Below, in pieces: positions 24,070 through 32,727 of a stretch of 52,667 bases of DNA. Each line of letters opens with the position of its first letter. Position 1 is the first letter of the stretch. This DNA comes from an uncultured Clostridia bacterium (GTDB taxonomy: Bacteria; Bacillota; Clostridia; UBA1381; UMGS1253), in contig CAKSHB010000007.1 in the NCBI GenBank assembly GCA_934456295.1, forward strand, positions 1 through 52,667, in the 5' to 3' direction. The notes under the pieces were generated by a model. It ran no database searches. It saw only the letters and a program-made list of their open reading frames with translations, and was not told the DNA's origin. Made by a program: the position numbers and the translations under genes.

Positions 24070-25464
24070 ATGAAAGATTTTATGGATAAAGATTTTCTTT
24101 TGTTTAACGATACCGCAAAACATCTGTTTTTTGACATTGCGCGGGATTTGCCGATATATGACTATCACTGCCATCTTTCACCTGCTGAGATTTATGAGGA
24201 CCGTTCATATGAAAACCTCACTCAGCTCTGGCTCGGCGGCGACCATTACAAATGGCGCGCAATGCGTCTTTGCGGAATTGATGAAGAATATATCACGGGT
24301 AATGCTCCCGACAGGGAAAAATTCCGTGCCTTTGCCACAATAATGCCCCAGCTTATCGGGAATCCGCTCTATCACTGGGCACATCTTGAGCTTCAGCGCT
24401 ATTTTGACATACATACTCCGCTGAGTTCAAAAACCGCAGATGAAATATATGACAATGTTGCCGCACAGCTTAAAAGCGGAAAATTTACCTCGCGTAAATT
24501 TATCGAAATGTCAAATGTGGCGGCATTATGCACAACCGATGACCCAACGGATACGCTTGAATATCACATAAAGTTAAAAGATGAAGGCTTTGGGGTACAA
24601 GTTCTCCCTGCCTTTCGTCCCGATAAGGCCATCAACATATGTACAGATACTTTTACAGACTACATAAATACTCTTGCGCCCTGTGCAAATGACGTTGACG
24701 ATGTTATATCTGCACTTTGCGAGCGTGCCGATTTCTTTAATTCCGTCGGCTGCCGTATAAGCGACCATGCATTTACAACAGTTCCGTATGAGCCTGAGCA
24801 TCACACGACGGTTAACGAAATCTTTTCAAAGCGCATGCGCGGCGAAAGTGTTTCGCAAAGCGAAGCCGACGCATATATGACATATATTTTCCTGCATCTG
24901 TGCGAAAAGTATCACTCGCTCGGCTGGGCAGTTCAAATTCATATCGGCGCAATGCGCAACAACAATACTGCTATGTTTGAAAAGCTCGGACCCGACACCG
25001 GATATGATTCTGTATATACTTCAAACTATGCACACAATCTTTCGCGGCTGCTTGACACACTTTCTTCACCGTGCAAACTGCCGAAAACCATACTGTATAC
25101 CTTAAACCCGTCGGATAACTATATGCTCTCGACAATGCTCGGAAACTTCGCCGGCGATGTCCGCGGAAAAATGCAGTACGGCTCAGCATGGTGGACATGT
25201 GACCACTATGAAGGCATGCGCCGTCATTTTAAAGAGCTTGCCTCTGTAGGCGCCATAGGCACATTTATAGGCATGCTGACCGACTCGCGTTCGCTGCTCT
25301 CATATCCGCGCCATGAATATTTCAGGCGCATAATATGCAATATTATCGGCGAATGGGTTGAAGAGGGGCAGTTCCCGAATGATGATGAATCTCTCACGCA
25401 GATTGTCCGCGGTATTTGCTGTGACAACATAATTGAATATCTCGGATTTCAGAAAAAGCTTTAA
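24070..25464 (+). CDS. uxaC: Glucuronate/galacturonate isomerase
   Basis: Isomerises D-glucuronate to D-fructuronate or D-galacturonate to D-tagaturonate. It is 464 residues with family phrases YDYHCHLSPAEIYED near residue 30, LTQLWLGGDHYKWRAMR, VAALCTTDDPTDTL, VQIHIGAMRNNN and the C-terminal SLLSYPRHEYFRRI. The length is normal. AAGGAG precedes the ATG. Together with the SDR and uxuA it completes uronate to KDG. KDG kinase and aldolase are not in the window. Confidence 0.96.
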   Translation: MKDFMDKDFLLFNDTAKHLFFDIARDLPIYDYHCHLSPAEIYEDRSYENLTQLWLGGDHYKWRAMRLCGIDEEYITGNAPDREKFRAFATIMPQLIGNPLYHWAHLELQRYFDIHTPLSSKTADEIYDNVAAQLKSGKFTSRKFIEMSNVAALCTTDDPTDTLEYHIKLKDEGFGVQVLPAFRPDKAINICTDTFTDYINTLAPCANDVDDVISALCERADFFNSVGCRISDHAFTTVPYEPEHHTTVNEIFSKRMRGESVSQSEADAYMTYIFLHLCEKYHSLGWAVQIHIGAMRNNNTAMFEKLGPDTGYDSVYTSNYAHNLSRLLDTLSSPCKLPKTILYTLNPSDNYMLSTMLGNFAGDVRGKMQYGSAWWTCDHYEGMRRHFKELASVGAIGTFIGMLTDSRSLLSYPRHEYFRRIICNIIGEWVEEGQFPNDDESLTQIVRGICCDNIIEYLGFQKKL

Positions 25465-25502
25465 GCAATTCAAAAAATACTTTTTGCAAACGGTTGGTGA
25501 AT

Positions 25503-26144
25503 ATGAAAACTTTCAGGGGCGCAATATTTGATTTGGACGGAACATTGCTCGACTCAATGGGGGTATGGGTTAATGTTGATAAACAATTTTTGGGAAAGCG
25601 CGGTATTGCCGTACCGGACGACTATCTCGAGGCAATCGCGCATATAGGCTATATTGCTGCGGCGGACTACACGATAGAGCGTTTCGGTCTTAACGAAAAG
25701 CCCGAGGACATAATTAAAGAATGGCGTTCACTTGCCGTCGATGCATATGTGCACGACGTTATGCTGAAGCCGTACGCAAAAGAGTATCTCACATACCTCA
25801 AAAACAGCGGAGTAAAACTTTCCGTCGCAACTGCCTCGGAAGCAGTGTTTTTTGAACCTGCTCTGAAACGGTGCGGCGTATATTACATGTTTGACGCATT
25901 TACTACCGCCATAGAGGTTTCACGCGGAAAAGGCTTCCCCGACATATATCTTCTCGCTGCCGAAAAAATTGGTCTGAGTACAGAAGAGTGTGTCGTTTTT
26001 GAGGACATATACGCCGGCATAAAGGGCGCATGTGACGGCGGATTTTATACCGTCGGCGTATATGATGACGCGTCACAACGCGAACAGAGCAAAATTATCG
26101 AATGTGCGGATATGTACATTCACAGCTTTTATGAGCTTTTATAA
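25503..26144 (+). CDS. HAD-superfamily phosphatase, beta-phosphoglucomutase-like
   Basis: A 213-residue HAD hydrolase, subfamily IA. The nucleophile motif is FDLDGTLLDS (Asp at about 10), followed by a helical cap, motif II (TASEA), and motif III/IV with GFPDIYLLAAEKIG and VVFEDIYAGIKGA. It may dephosphorylate a sugar phosphate from the pathway or act in metabolite repair. The ATG at 25503 was chosen over an upstream TTG; the ribosome site is weak (GGTGA). It is the last gene of the operon before a strong terminator. Confidence 0.85.
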   Translation: MKTFRGAIFDLDGTLLDSMGVWVNVDKQFLGKRGIAVPDDYLEAIAHIGYIAAADYTIERFGLNEKPEDIIKEWRSLAVDAYVHDVMLKPYAKEYLTYLKNSGVKLSVATASEAVFFEPALKRCGVYYMFDAFTTAIEVSRGKGFPDIYLLAAEKIGLSTEECVVFEDIYAGIKGACDGGFYTVGVYDDASQREQSKIIECADMYIHSFYELL

Positions 26145-26202
26145 CAATTACGATATTAGGGCATCACAATCATGTTTTACCCCCCTCGATGTCTTGGTAT
26201 AT

Positions 26203-26238
26203 AAAAAACGTCTGTACAAAAAAAGCAGACGTTTTTTT
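26203..26238. terminator. Bidirectional intrinsic terminator
   Basis: AAAAAACGTCTG/CAGACGTTTTTTT with an 11-nt loop, between the convergent HAD phosphatase and rodA genes. Confidence 0.9.
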
Positions 26239-26263
26239 ATTACGCAATATATATCTAATCTTT

Positions 26264-27391
26264 CTAAAAATTAATTTTCCTGCATCGGCTCCCGACACTG
26301 TTTACAAAGCCTATCGCCATAAAGTTCGTCAAAAGCGACGAACCGCCGTAGCTGAAAAACGGCAGCGGTATGCCTGTTACAGGCATAAGAAGAAGGCACA
26401 TTCCTATATTTTCAAGCACATGAAATGCAAGCATTGACCCTATACCCACACATATCAGCGAACCATAGCTGTCCTCAGATTTCATCGCCACATATATGCA
26501 CCTTATAATTATCAGCGTCAGCAAAAACACTACCGCCAGCGCGCCTATAAAGCCCCATTCCTCGCCTATTGTTGCAAAAATAAAATCCGTATGCTTTGCC
26601 GGAAGATATCCGAACTGGTTCTGGCTGCCCTGCAAATATCCTTTGCCCGTAAATTTTCCCGAGCCGACCGAAATCGCCGACTGAATTACATTATATCCCG
26701 AATTCGTGGGGTCAAGATACGGGTTAAAGAACGCAAGAAATCTGTTAATCTGATACTGTGACAGAAAATTCTCTTTAAAATACCAAAAAATCGGCGCCGC
26801 CACAACAAACGCTCCGGCGCCTGCGGCAATATATTTATAGCTCAGCCCCGCGGCAAACAGCATAGACAGAAATATGAAAACAAACACCATCGCCGTACCC
26901 GCGTCCGGCTGCAAAAGTATAAGCCCTACGGGAACCGCCATGTGCAGCGTCAGAAGCAAAAGTGTCGGAATATAATTTACATCATTTTTTACGCGCTCAA
27001 GATGATGAGCAAATGTCAGTATAAAGCCGAGCTTTACAATCTCAGCAGGCTGAAAACTGATAATTCCCAAATCAATCCAGCCGCGCGTCCCCGTCGTGTC
27101 GCGCCCCATACCTATAAACAGCACCAACACCAAGAGAATTACATTCCCGGCAAATATAAGCTTTGTTGCCTCGCTCCACAGCTCATAATCGACACGGCTT
27201 ATGGCAAGCATGGCAACAACGCCCAAAACAAACGCGCAACTTTGAATTATTACCATTTTATATGTTCCCATGCTGTAAGTTGCGGAAAAAATCGCAATAA
27301 TTCCCAGCAGGGCCGCCGTCACGGTAAGCACTGTAAGCGTCATATCGATACTGCCCAATATTCTTTTTCCGAATTGTTTATACTGTAACAT
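26264..27391 (-). CDS. rodA: SEDS-family peptidoglycan polymerase RodA
   Basis: Membrane glycosyltransferase for cell-wall elongation, 375 residues, about ten transmembrane helices. Family signatures are present: GTRGWIDLGIISFQPAE near residue 115, LLQPDAGTAMVF, and the C-terminal TGIPLPFFSYGGSSL with HVLENIGMCLLLMP before it. The open frame extends to 27463, but the promoter has its -10 at 27431-27436, so that start would be upstream of transcription. The ATG at 27391 (MLQYKQFGKR) fits. RodA is favoured over FtsW by sequence feel and its single-gene context. Confidence 0.9.
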   Translation of the reverse strand: MLQYKQFGKRILGSIDMTLTVLTVTAALLGIIAIFSATYSMGTYKMVIIQSCAFVLGVVAMLAISRVDYELWSEATKLIFAGNVILLVLVLFIGMGRDTTGTRGWIDLGIISFQPAEIVKLGFILTFAHHLERVKNDVNYIPTLLLLTLHMAVPVGLILLQPDAGTAMVFVFIFLSMLFAAGLSYKYIAAGAGAFVVAAPIFWYFKENFLSQYQINRFLAFFNPYLDPTNSGYNVIQSAISVGSGKFTGKGYLQGSQNQFGYLPAKHTDFIFATIGEEWGFIGALAVVFLLTLIIIRCIYVAMKSEDSYGSLICVGIGSMLAFHVLENIGMCLLLMPVTGIPLPFFSYGGSSLLTNFMAIGFVNSVGSRCRKINF

Positions 27392-27430
27392 ATTTTTATC
27401 CCAAGCGCTGCCTTTCAGATTTATATATTT

Positions 27431-27459
27431 ATTATAACAACGAAGATTTTTACTGTCAA
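27431..27459 (-). promoter_or_regulatory. Consensus sigma-A promoter of rodA
   Basis: Minus-strand TTGACA (27454-27459), a 17-nt spacer and TATAAT (27431-27436), a perfect match. The 340-nt gap 27392-27731 holds only this and the divergent araC-type promoter as far as I can see. Confidence 0.85.
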
Positions 27460-27616
27460 GCAATTTTGCCCGTGCACATGCCTCTTTGCTGTCACGCTTT
27501 TTGCATGTGTCCGAAATTTTGCCCGGATTTATATAAAAAACTTGTAAATGATGTTATATTATTCCCCTGTTTTCAAAAATCTTTTCATGAATTATGTTAA
27601 ATTATTAATTTTTCTG

Positions 27617-27645
27617 TTGAAAAATAACCAAATACACGTTATAAT
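27617..27645 (+). promoter_or_regulatory. Promoter of the AraC-family regulator
   Basis: TTGAAA (27617-27622), a 17-nt spacer and TATAAT (27640-27645), about 85 nt before the chosen ATG. Confidence 0.75.
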
Positions 27646-27731
27646 ATAAACATCAGATATAGTCGAAAAATAGGATGCTGTATTTTTCGGATATCTTTTC
27701 GGTAATTTATATTTATAAAGGTTGTGAAGCT

Positions 27732-28640
27732 ATGAACAGAGAAAAGCTCCCGCGCACATGGGAATCTGTGTTTGAAAAACAGAGCCTTCTTCCCGTGGTT
27801 GTAAAGACAATTGAAAAAATACACGATATAAATTATTCCATGAACGTCAACTATCACGACCATTTTGAAATGGTTTATATAAAACGCGGCGACGCAACGT
27901 TTCAGGTTGCCGGTATAGATGTTGCAATGGGACCTAATGACATTATCATAATAAAGCCAAATCAGCCGCATAAGTTTATCGTGCGCTCGACCTCGGGCTG
28001 CGAATTTCTTGTTCTGCATTTTAAATTTGCCGACATGCGCGACCACAGCCATTCCGATGTTTCACTGACCGATTTTATAGAGTTCGTAAACGACGAATCA
28101 ACTGCGTTCATACATTTAAAGCTTAACCGCAAAAACGAAATTGTCAGCGTTATGAACAGGATTTTGCGTGAGCATGATAAACAGCAGGTATGGGGCGATT
28201 ATCTGTGCTATCTGCTTATAATGGAGCTTTTCATTCTTGTCAGCCGAAACCTCAAGCAGGAATGGGAACAGAATATAAAAAGCCGCAGTGTAAAGCTTAA
28301 AGAGCTTCTGTCTCTGTCGAAAGAGTATATTGATACAAACTATAACCGCGAACTGTCGCTGTCAGATGTTGCAGGATACGTTTTTCTAAGCGAAAGCTAT
28401 TTTGCCCATACATTCAAAGATGAGTTCGGCATAAGCCCGAAGCGCTATCTGCTGAACGTCCGTATCGGCGCGGCGAAGGATTTGCTTGCAAACACCGACC
28501 AGAAAATTAACGATATTGCCAAGGAAATAGGCTTTTCCAGCCAGCAGCGCTTTAACGATATTTTTAAAAAATACGAAAATATGACGCCTCTGCATTTCCG
28601 AAAGCAGGAAAAAACAAAAAGAATTAATTATACAGGCTGA
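27732..28640 (+). CDS. AraC-family transcriptional regulator with cupin sensor domain
   Basis: A 302-residue regulator. The N-terminal half (about 20-100) is a cupin/AraC-binding fold (NYHDHFEMVYIKRGDATFQV; GPNDIIIIKPNQPHKF). The C-terminal 100 residues hold two helix-turn-helix units, LSLSDVAGYVFLSESYFAHTF and INDIAKEIGFSSQQRFNDIF, followed by MTPLHFRK. Effector unknown. It follows the uronate locus and rodA but points away from both, so a sugar-responsive role is possible yet unproven. The ATG at 27732 follows AAAGG; a longer frame start at 27675 is rejected as too close to the promoter. Confidence 0.88.
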   Translation: MNREKLPRTWESVFEKQSLLPVVVKTIEKIHDINYSMNVNYHDHFEMVYIKRGDATFQVAGIDVAMGPNDIIIIKPNQPHKFIVRSTSGCEFLVLHFKFADMRDHSHSDVSLTDFIEFVNDESTAFIHLKLNRKNEIVSVMNRILREHDKQQVWGDYLCYLLIMELFILVSRNLKQEWEQNIKSRSVKLKELLSLSKEYIDTNYNRELSLSDVAGYVFLSESYFAHTFKDEFGISPKRYLLNVRIGAAKDLLANTDQKINDIAKEIGFSSQQRFNDIFKKYENMTPLHFRKQEKTKRINYTG

Positions 28641-28677
28641 TTTTTTATGCGAATACTTTTTACGGAGATTGATTTTT

Positions 28678-29451
28678 ATGATACTAACTGTTGATATAGG
28701 CAACACAAACATTGTTTTAGGCTGTTTTGACAAAGAACAGAAGCTCGTGTTTGTTGCACGGCTTGCAACCGAAACAAAAAATACAGAGGACGAATATGCG
28801 TCAAAGCTGAAAAGCATACTTATGCTAAATGAAATCGGAACCCACGGTATCCGCGGCGCAATCATATCATCTGTTGTTCCCCCGCTCACAAACATTCTCG
28901 AAAAAGCAATCGAAAAAGTATATTCCGTAAAGCCGCTTATTGTCGGCGCAGGTATGAAAACAGGGATTAACCTGCTCGTTGACAATCCGCTCCAGGTCGG
29001 TGCAGACCTGATATGCGCATGCGTTGCGGCTCATAAGTTTTACAAAGGCGCATCACTCATACTTGATATGGGAACGGCAACAAAAATGATGGTTGTAGAT
29101 GCAAACGGAGCGTTTTTGGGAGTATCTATAATCCCGGGCGTGCAGCTCGGCATAAACGCACTTGCAAGCAGCGCCTCGCAGCTTCCTCAGATAAGCCTTG
29201 AGGCGCCTCCGCGCGTTATCGCAAAAAACACTATTGACTGTATGCGTTCCGGCGTTGTGTACGGAAATGCATGCATGATTGACGGCATGATTGACCGCAT
29301 TGCAAAGGAGATACACACCGATTTTAATATAATCGCGACAGGCGGTATGTGTCAGACAATAATTGAACACTGTACGCACAGCATGATAAAAGATGATGAT
29401 TTGGTTTTGAAAGGACTGTATATACTATATAACAAGAACGCTTTACAATAA
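28678..29451 (+). CDS. coaX: Type III pantothenate kinase
   Basis: Phosphorylates pantothenate, the first step of coenzyme A synthesis. In 257 residues it has the N-terminal phosphate motif DIGNTN (6-11), GADLICACVAAHK (the family usually has GADR, here Leu), LDMGTATK, and the helical C-terminus with IATGGMC. The GGAG site lies 10 nt before the ATG at 28678. The next gene is a vitamin-type S component, which fits pantothenate uptake followed by trapping. Confidence 0.93.
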   Translation: MILTVDIGNTNIVLGCFDKEQKLVFVARLATETKNTEDEYASKLKSILMLNEIGTHGIRGAIISSVVPPLTNILEKAIEKVYSVKPLIVGAGMKTGINLLVDNPLQVGADLICACVAAHKFYKGASLILDMGTATKMMVVDANGAFLGVSIIPGVQLGINALASSASQLPQISLEAPPRVIAKNTIDCMRSGVVYGNACMIDGMIDRIAKEIHTDFNIIATGGMCQTIIEHCTHSMIKDDDLVLKGLYILYNKNALQ

Positions 29452-29554
29452 AGCATAAAAATGCTGCATAACAAAACCGTAAATAAGCCTTTTGGGCTTA
29501 AATATAATTATGCGTTGCACCGCTTTTGCGGGTGACAGCAAGGAGGAATTTTTT
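29452..29554 (+). other. Possibly structured leader between coaX and the ECF S component
   Basis: Within 103 nt there are an AAGCC/GGCTT hairpin, a possible outer GCATAA/TTATGC stem and a CACCGC/GCGGGTG hairpin next to the AGGAGG site. No known riboswitch was recognised; it could be chance. Confidence 0.3.
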
Positions 29555-30142
29555 ATGAACAGCAAAACAAAAACACTGGTAATGCTGGCAATGCTTGAGG
29601 CAATACTGATTTTGATGGCATTTACACCTATAGGCTACCTCAAAATCGGCATTGTCGAAATCACATTCCTGACAATACCGGTAATCGTCGGCGCAGTTAC
29701 TCTCGGCCCTGCCGCAGGCGCAATTCTCGGAGGCACATTCGGTCTCACGAGCTTTATCCAGGCTTTCGGCATGAGCACATTCGGCATCGCTCTGCTCGCA
29801 GTAAACCCGATAAACACATTTATACTCTGCTTTGTGCCGCGGCTGCTCATGGGCTATCTGTGCGGCTTGATATTCAAAGCTATGTATAAAAAATCAAATT
29901 CGTATAAGCTTCCGGCATTTACCGCATCTCTTGCGGGACCTGTTTTAAACACAGTCCTGTTCACATCAACATTGATGCTGCTGTTCGGCTCATGCGATTA
30001 TATTCTCGGACTGCGCGGCGGTGCAGATGTTTTTTCGTTTATGGTTGCATTTGTCGGCATAAACGGGCTTATCGAGGCAGTTGTGTGCTGCATTGTCGGC
30101 ACAGCCGTATCTGCCGCAATTTTAAAATATATGAAAAGGTAA
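29555..30142 (+). CDS. ECF transporter S component, probably for pantothenate
   Basis: Substrate-binding membrane subunit of an energy-coupling-factor transporter, 195 residues with about six helices. It begins MNSKTKTLVMLAMLEAILIL and contains the S-component hallmark of small residues in helix 1 plus GYLKIGIVEITFLTIPVIVGAV and LGPAAGAILGGTFGLTSFIQ. This resembles PanT-type proteins, and coaX is immediately upstream, which supports pantothenate; specificity remains an inference. AAGGAGG lies 8 nt before the ATG. The energising EcfAA'T module is not in the window. Confidence 0.83.
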   Translation: MNSKTKTLVMLAMLEAILILMAFTPIGYLKIGIVEITFLTIPVIVGAVTLGPAAGAILGGTFGLTSFIQAFGMSTFGIALLAVNPINTFILCFVPRLLMGYLCGLIFKAMYKKSNSYKLPAFTASLAGPVLNTVLFTSTLMLLFGSCDYILGLRGGADVFSFMVAFVGINGLIEAVVCCIVGTAVSAAILKYMKR

Positions 30143-30172
30143 AATCGCATTAACATTGCATGGTGACATATT

Positions 30173-32062
30173 ATGATACTTATGAATGCATCAAAACTTA
30201 ACAAATCGTTTGCAGAGGACGTCGTGTTTCACGACGTCTCCTTCAATATATCCGATAAAGACAAAATAGGCTTTGTCGGTGTAAACGGCGCAGGTAAGAC
30301 GACGCTGTTCCGCACGCTGCTTAATCCCTCCTATGCGGACAGCGGCGAGGTTTTTACAAACAAAGATACCGTTATAGGCTACATGCAGCAGCACGCCGAC
30401 CTCCATTCCGACAACACGGTATATGAAGAGGTAATGAGCTCTTATGCCGATATGCTGCAAATTGAGGACGAGCTTGAAAAGCTGTCGCGCGATATTGAAA
30501 ACGGAAACGGCGACATCTCCTCTCTTATAGAACGCCAGGCACGCCTTATGGCACATTTTGAAAGCCGCGGCGGATATACCTATAAAAATATTGCGCGTTC
30601 CTCCCTCATCGGGCTTGGTTTTGATGAGGACGATTTGCAAAAACCGTTTGAAACACTCAGCGGCGGTCAGAAAACACGCGTTCTTCTGTGCAAAATACTT
30701 TTAAGCAATGCAAATCTGCTTTTGCTTGATGAACCGACAAACCATCTCGATATTTCTTCTGTGGAATGGCTTGAGAATTTTCTCATAAATTATAAAGGTG
30801 CATTTATAATAATATCCCATGACAGATACTTTCTCGACCGTGTATGTAACAAAACCTTTGAACTTGAAAACGGTTCTCTGACATCATATAACGGTAACTA
30901 TACGCGCTATCTTTCGCTGAAAGAAGAGGCTCGCCTTGCAAAACAGCGTCAATATGACAACACAACACGGGAAATACGCCGCATTGAAGGTATTATAGAG
31001 CAGCAAAAGCGCTGGAACCGCGAAAAAAACATAAAAACTGCCGAAAGCAAACAGAAAATCGTTGACAAGCTTGAGCAGTCACTTGAACGCCCCGACGCTT
31101 TGCCCGAAAAAATACATTTTAGCTTTCACATAACCGCCGCCGGCGGAAACGATGTGCTCACATGCCGCAATCTTTCCATGGCATACGGCATACACAAGCT
31201 TTTTTCGGGAATTGATATTGACATAAAAAAGAAGGAGCATGTTTTTCTGCTCGGTGAAAACGGCTGCGGAAAAACAACACTGTTCAAAATTCTGACAGGT
31301 GACCTCTCCCCGATTGACGGCGAAATACGCTACGGTTCAAATATCGAAGCCGGCTATTATGACCAGACACAGGAAAATCTGCACTATGATAAAACGGTGA
31401 TTGATGAAATATATGACGAATATCCGAAAATGAGCCTTACTGAGGTACGCAACGCCCTGGCTGCATTTTTGTTCGTCGGAGATGACGTTTTTAAACCCGT
31501 AAACACATTGTCGGGCGGCGAACGTGCAAAGCTGTCGCTTTTGAAGCTCATGCTCTCGGGCGCAAATCTGCTTTTGCTTGATGAGCCAACAAACCATCTT
31601 GACATAAGTTCGCGCGAGGCGCTCGAAAATGCTCTTCTCGGCTATGAAGGCACAATTTTCGCTGTATCACATGACAGATATTTCATAAATAAGCTTGCCG
31701 ACAGAATTTTATATATGCAGTCGGGCGCACTTTGCGGCTACAGCGGAAACTATGACTACTTTTTAGAAAAATTTACGCCTGCCGCAAGCACAAAGGAAAC
31801 TGCAAAAGTGTCCGGCAAAGAAAGCTACCTTGAGCAAAAGCGCATTGAGTCGGAAAAGCGCAAAGCCGCAAACAGGCTTGCCCGTACCGAAAAGCGCATA
31901 GATGAGCTTGAAGGTGAGATAGATGAAAAAAACAAACTGCTTCTCAGCGAAGAATACGCGACCGACTATGTGAAAGCAACAGAGCTGTCGGGGCAAATCG
32001 AAACCCTTCAAAAAGAACTTGATGAGCTGTACGAAGAGTGGGAAAATTTAAGCGAACAATAA
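30173..32062 (+). CDS. ABC-F family ATPase (ribosome-associated type)
   Basis: A soluble 629-residue protein with two ABC domains and no membrane segments. First: GVNGAGKTT (about 36-44), LSGGQKTR, LLLDEPTNHLD. Between them is a charged interdomain linker (about 245-310) with the WNREKNIKTAESKQK region. Second: GENGCGKTT, LSGGERAK, LLLDEPTNHLD. The C-terminal coiled coil (about 555-629) is rich in Glu/Lys. ABC-F proteins act on the ribosome as translation factors or antibiotic-protection proteins, and the class cannot be resolved here. GGTGA lies 6 nt before the ATG. Confidence 0.93.
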   Translation: MILMNASKLNKSFAEDVVFHDVSFNISDKDKIGFVGVNGAGKTTLFRTLLNPSYADSGEVFTNKDTVIGYMQQHADLHSDNTVYEEVMSSYADMLQIEDELEKLSRDIENGNGDISSLIERQARLMAHFESRGGYTYKNIARSSLIGLGFDEDDLQKPFETLSGGQKTRVLLCKILLSNANLLLLDEPTNHLDISSVEWLENFLINYKGAFIIISHDRYFLDRVCNKTFELENGSLTSYNGNYTRYLSLKEEARLAKQRQYDNTTREIRRIEGIIEQQKRWNREKNIKTAESKQKIVDKLEQSLERPDALPEKIHFSFHITAAGGNDVLTCRNLSMAYGIHKLFSGIDIDIKKKEHVFLLGENGCGKTTLFKILTGDLSPIDGEIRYGSNIEAGYYDQTQENLHYDKTVIDEIYDEYPKMSLTEVRNALAAFLFVGDDVFKPVNTLSGGERAKLSLLKLMLSGANLLLLDEPTNHLDISSREALENALLGYEGTIFAVSHDRYFINKLADRILYMQSGALCGYSGNYDYFLEKFTPAASTKETAKVSGKESYLEQKRIESEKRKAANRLARTEKRIDELEGEIDEKNKLLLSEEYATDYVKATELSGQIETLQKELDELYEEWENLSEQ

Positions 32063-32066
32063 ATTT

Positions 32067-32101
32067 AAGGGACTGAGGCATTTTGCCACGGTCCCCTTTT
32101 T
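32067..32101 (+). terminator. Intrinsic terminator after the ABC-F gene
   Basis: GGGAC/GTCCC outer stem and GGCA/TGCC inner stem with a TTTT loop, followed by CTTTTTG. Confidence 0.75.
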
Positions 32102-32166
32102 GTATAAAAAATGCTGTCCGCTGCACGGGCGGATATTTATTATTTTCTGCATGCAAATGCAAATTC

Positions 32167-32724
32167 TCATTTTTCCTTTTTATAAACCAGTTTTGAGAAA
32201 AATTTATATCCGAATTCATAGCGATTCATGCCTGCCCAATATCCAAAAAACGAAAATACCGGCATGAATACATATGACAAAATCCAGTACAGCAAACTTA
32301 CTGTGCCATTCTGCCCTATCCTGAACGCGTCAAACGTAAAGTTCCAGCCTTTAAACAAGCTTTGCAGCACAAGCTGAGCTTTCATCTGTGTGTCATAATC
32401 CGCAAATACGTGTTTAAAACTGAAATCGTACAAAAATGTCAGAACAAGCGTAATTGCAAGCGTCGCCACAGGCAAAATAAGCCCTTTTGCCGCATATGCC
32501 TTATGCTTTGAATAGCTTTTTATGTCTTTATCCGCAATTTTATATGCAGCCGAATATATCATAATCGCATATACCGCACTGAGCACGATATCCATTATGT
32601 ACCAGCCTGTCTGCGAACCGAGAATTATATAAAACACCATCGGTCCCAAAAGCAGACAGAACAGCTGCGCTTTTATGTGGGCATATGTCATTTTAAAGCA
32701 TACTTTCAAATAATGCGTCAGCAT
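32167..32724 (-). CDS. Integral membrane protein of unknown function
   Basis: A 185-residue protein with four predicted membrane helices (about 20-38, 42-61, 80-101 and 142-165) and a basic C-terminus ending KLVYKKEK. I do not recognise the family. It starts 3 nt after the MATE transporter stop, with GGAGAAA overlapping that gene's end, so it is translated from the same mRNA. It may assist the transporters upstream or be unrelated. Confidence 0.65.
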   Translation of the reverse strand: MLTHYLKVCFKMTYAHIKAQLFCLLLGPMVFYIILGSQTGWYIMDIVLSAVYAIMIYSAAYKIADKDIKSYSKHKAYAAKGLILPVATLAITLVLTFLYDFSFKHVFADYDTQMKAQLVLQSLFKGWNFTFDAFRIGQNGTVSLLYWILSYVFMPVFSFFGYWAGMNRYEFGYKFFSKLVYKKEK

Positions 32725-32727
32725 AGT

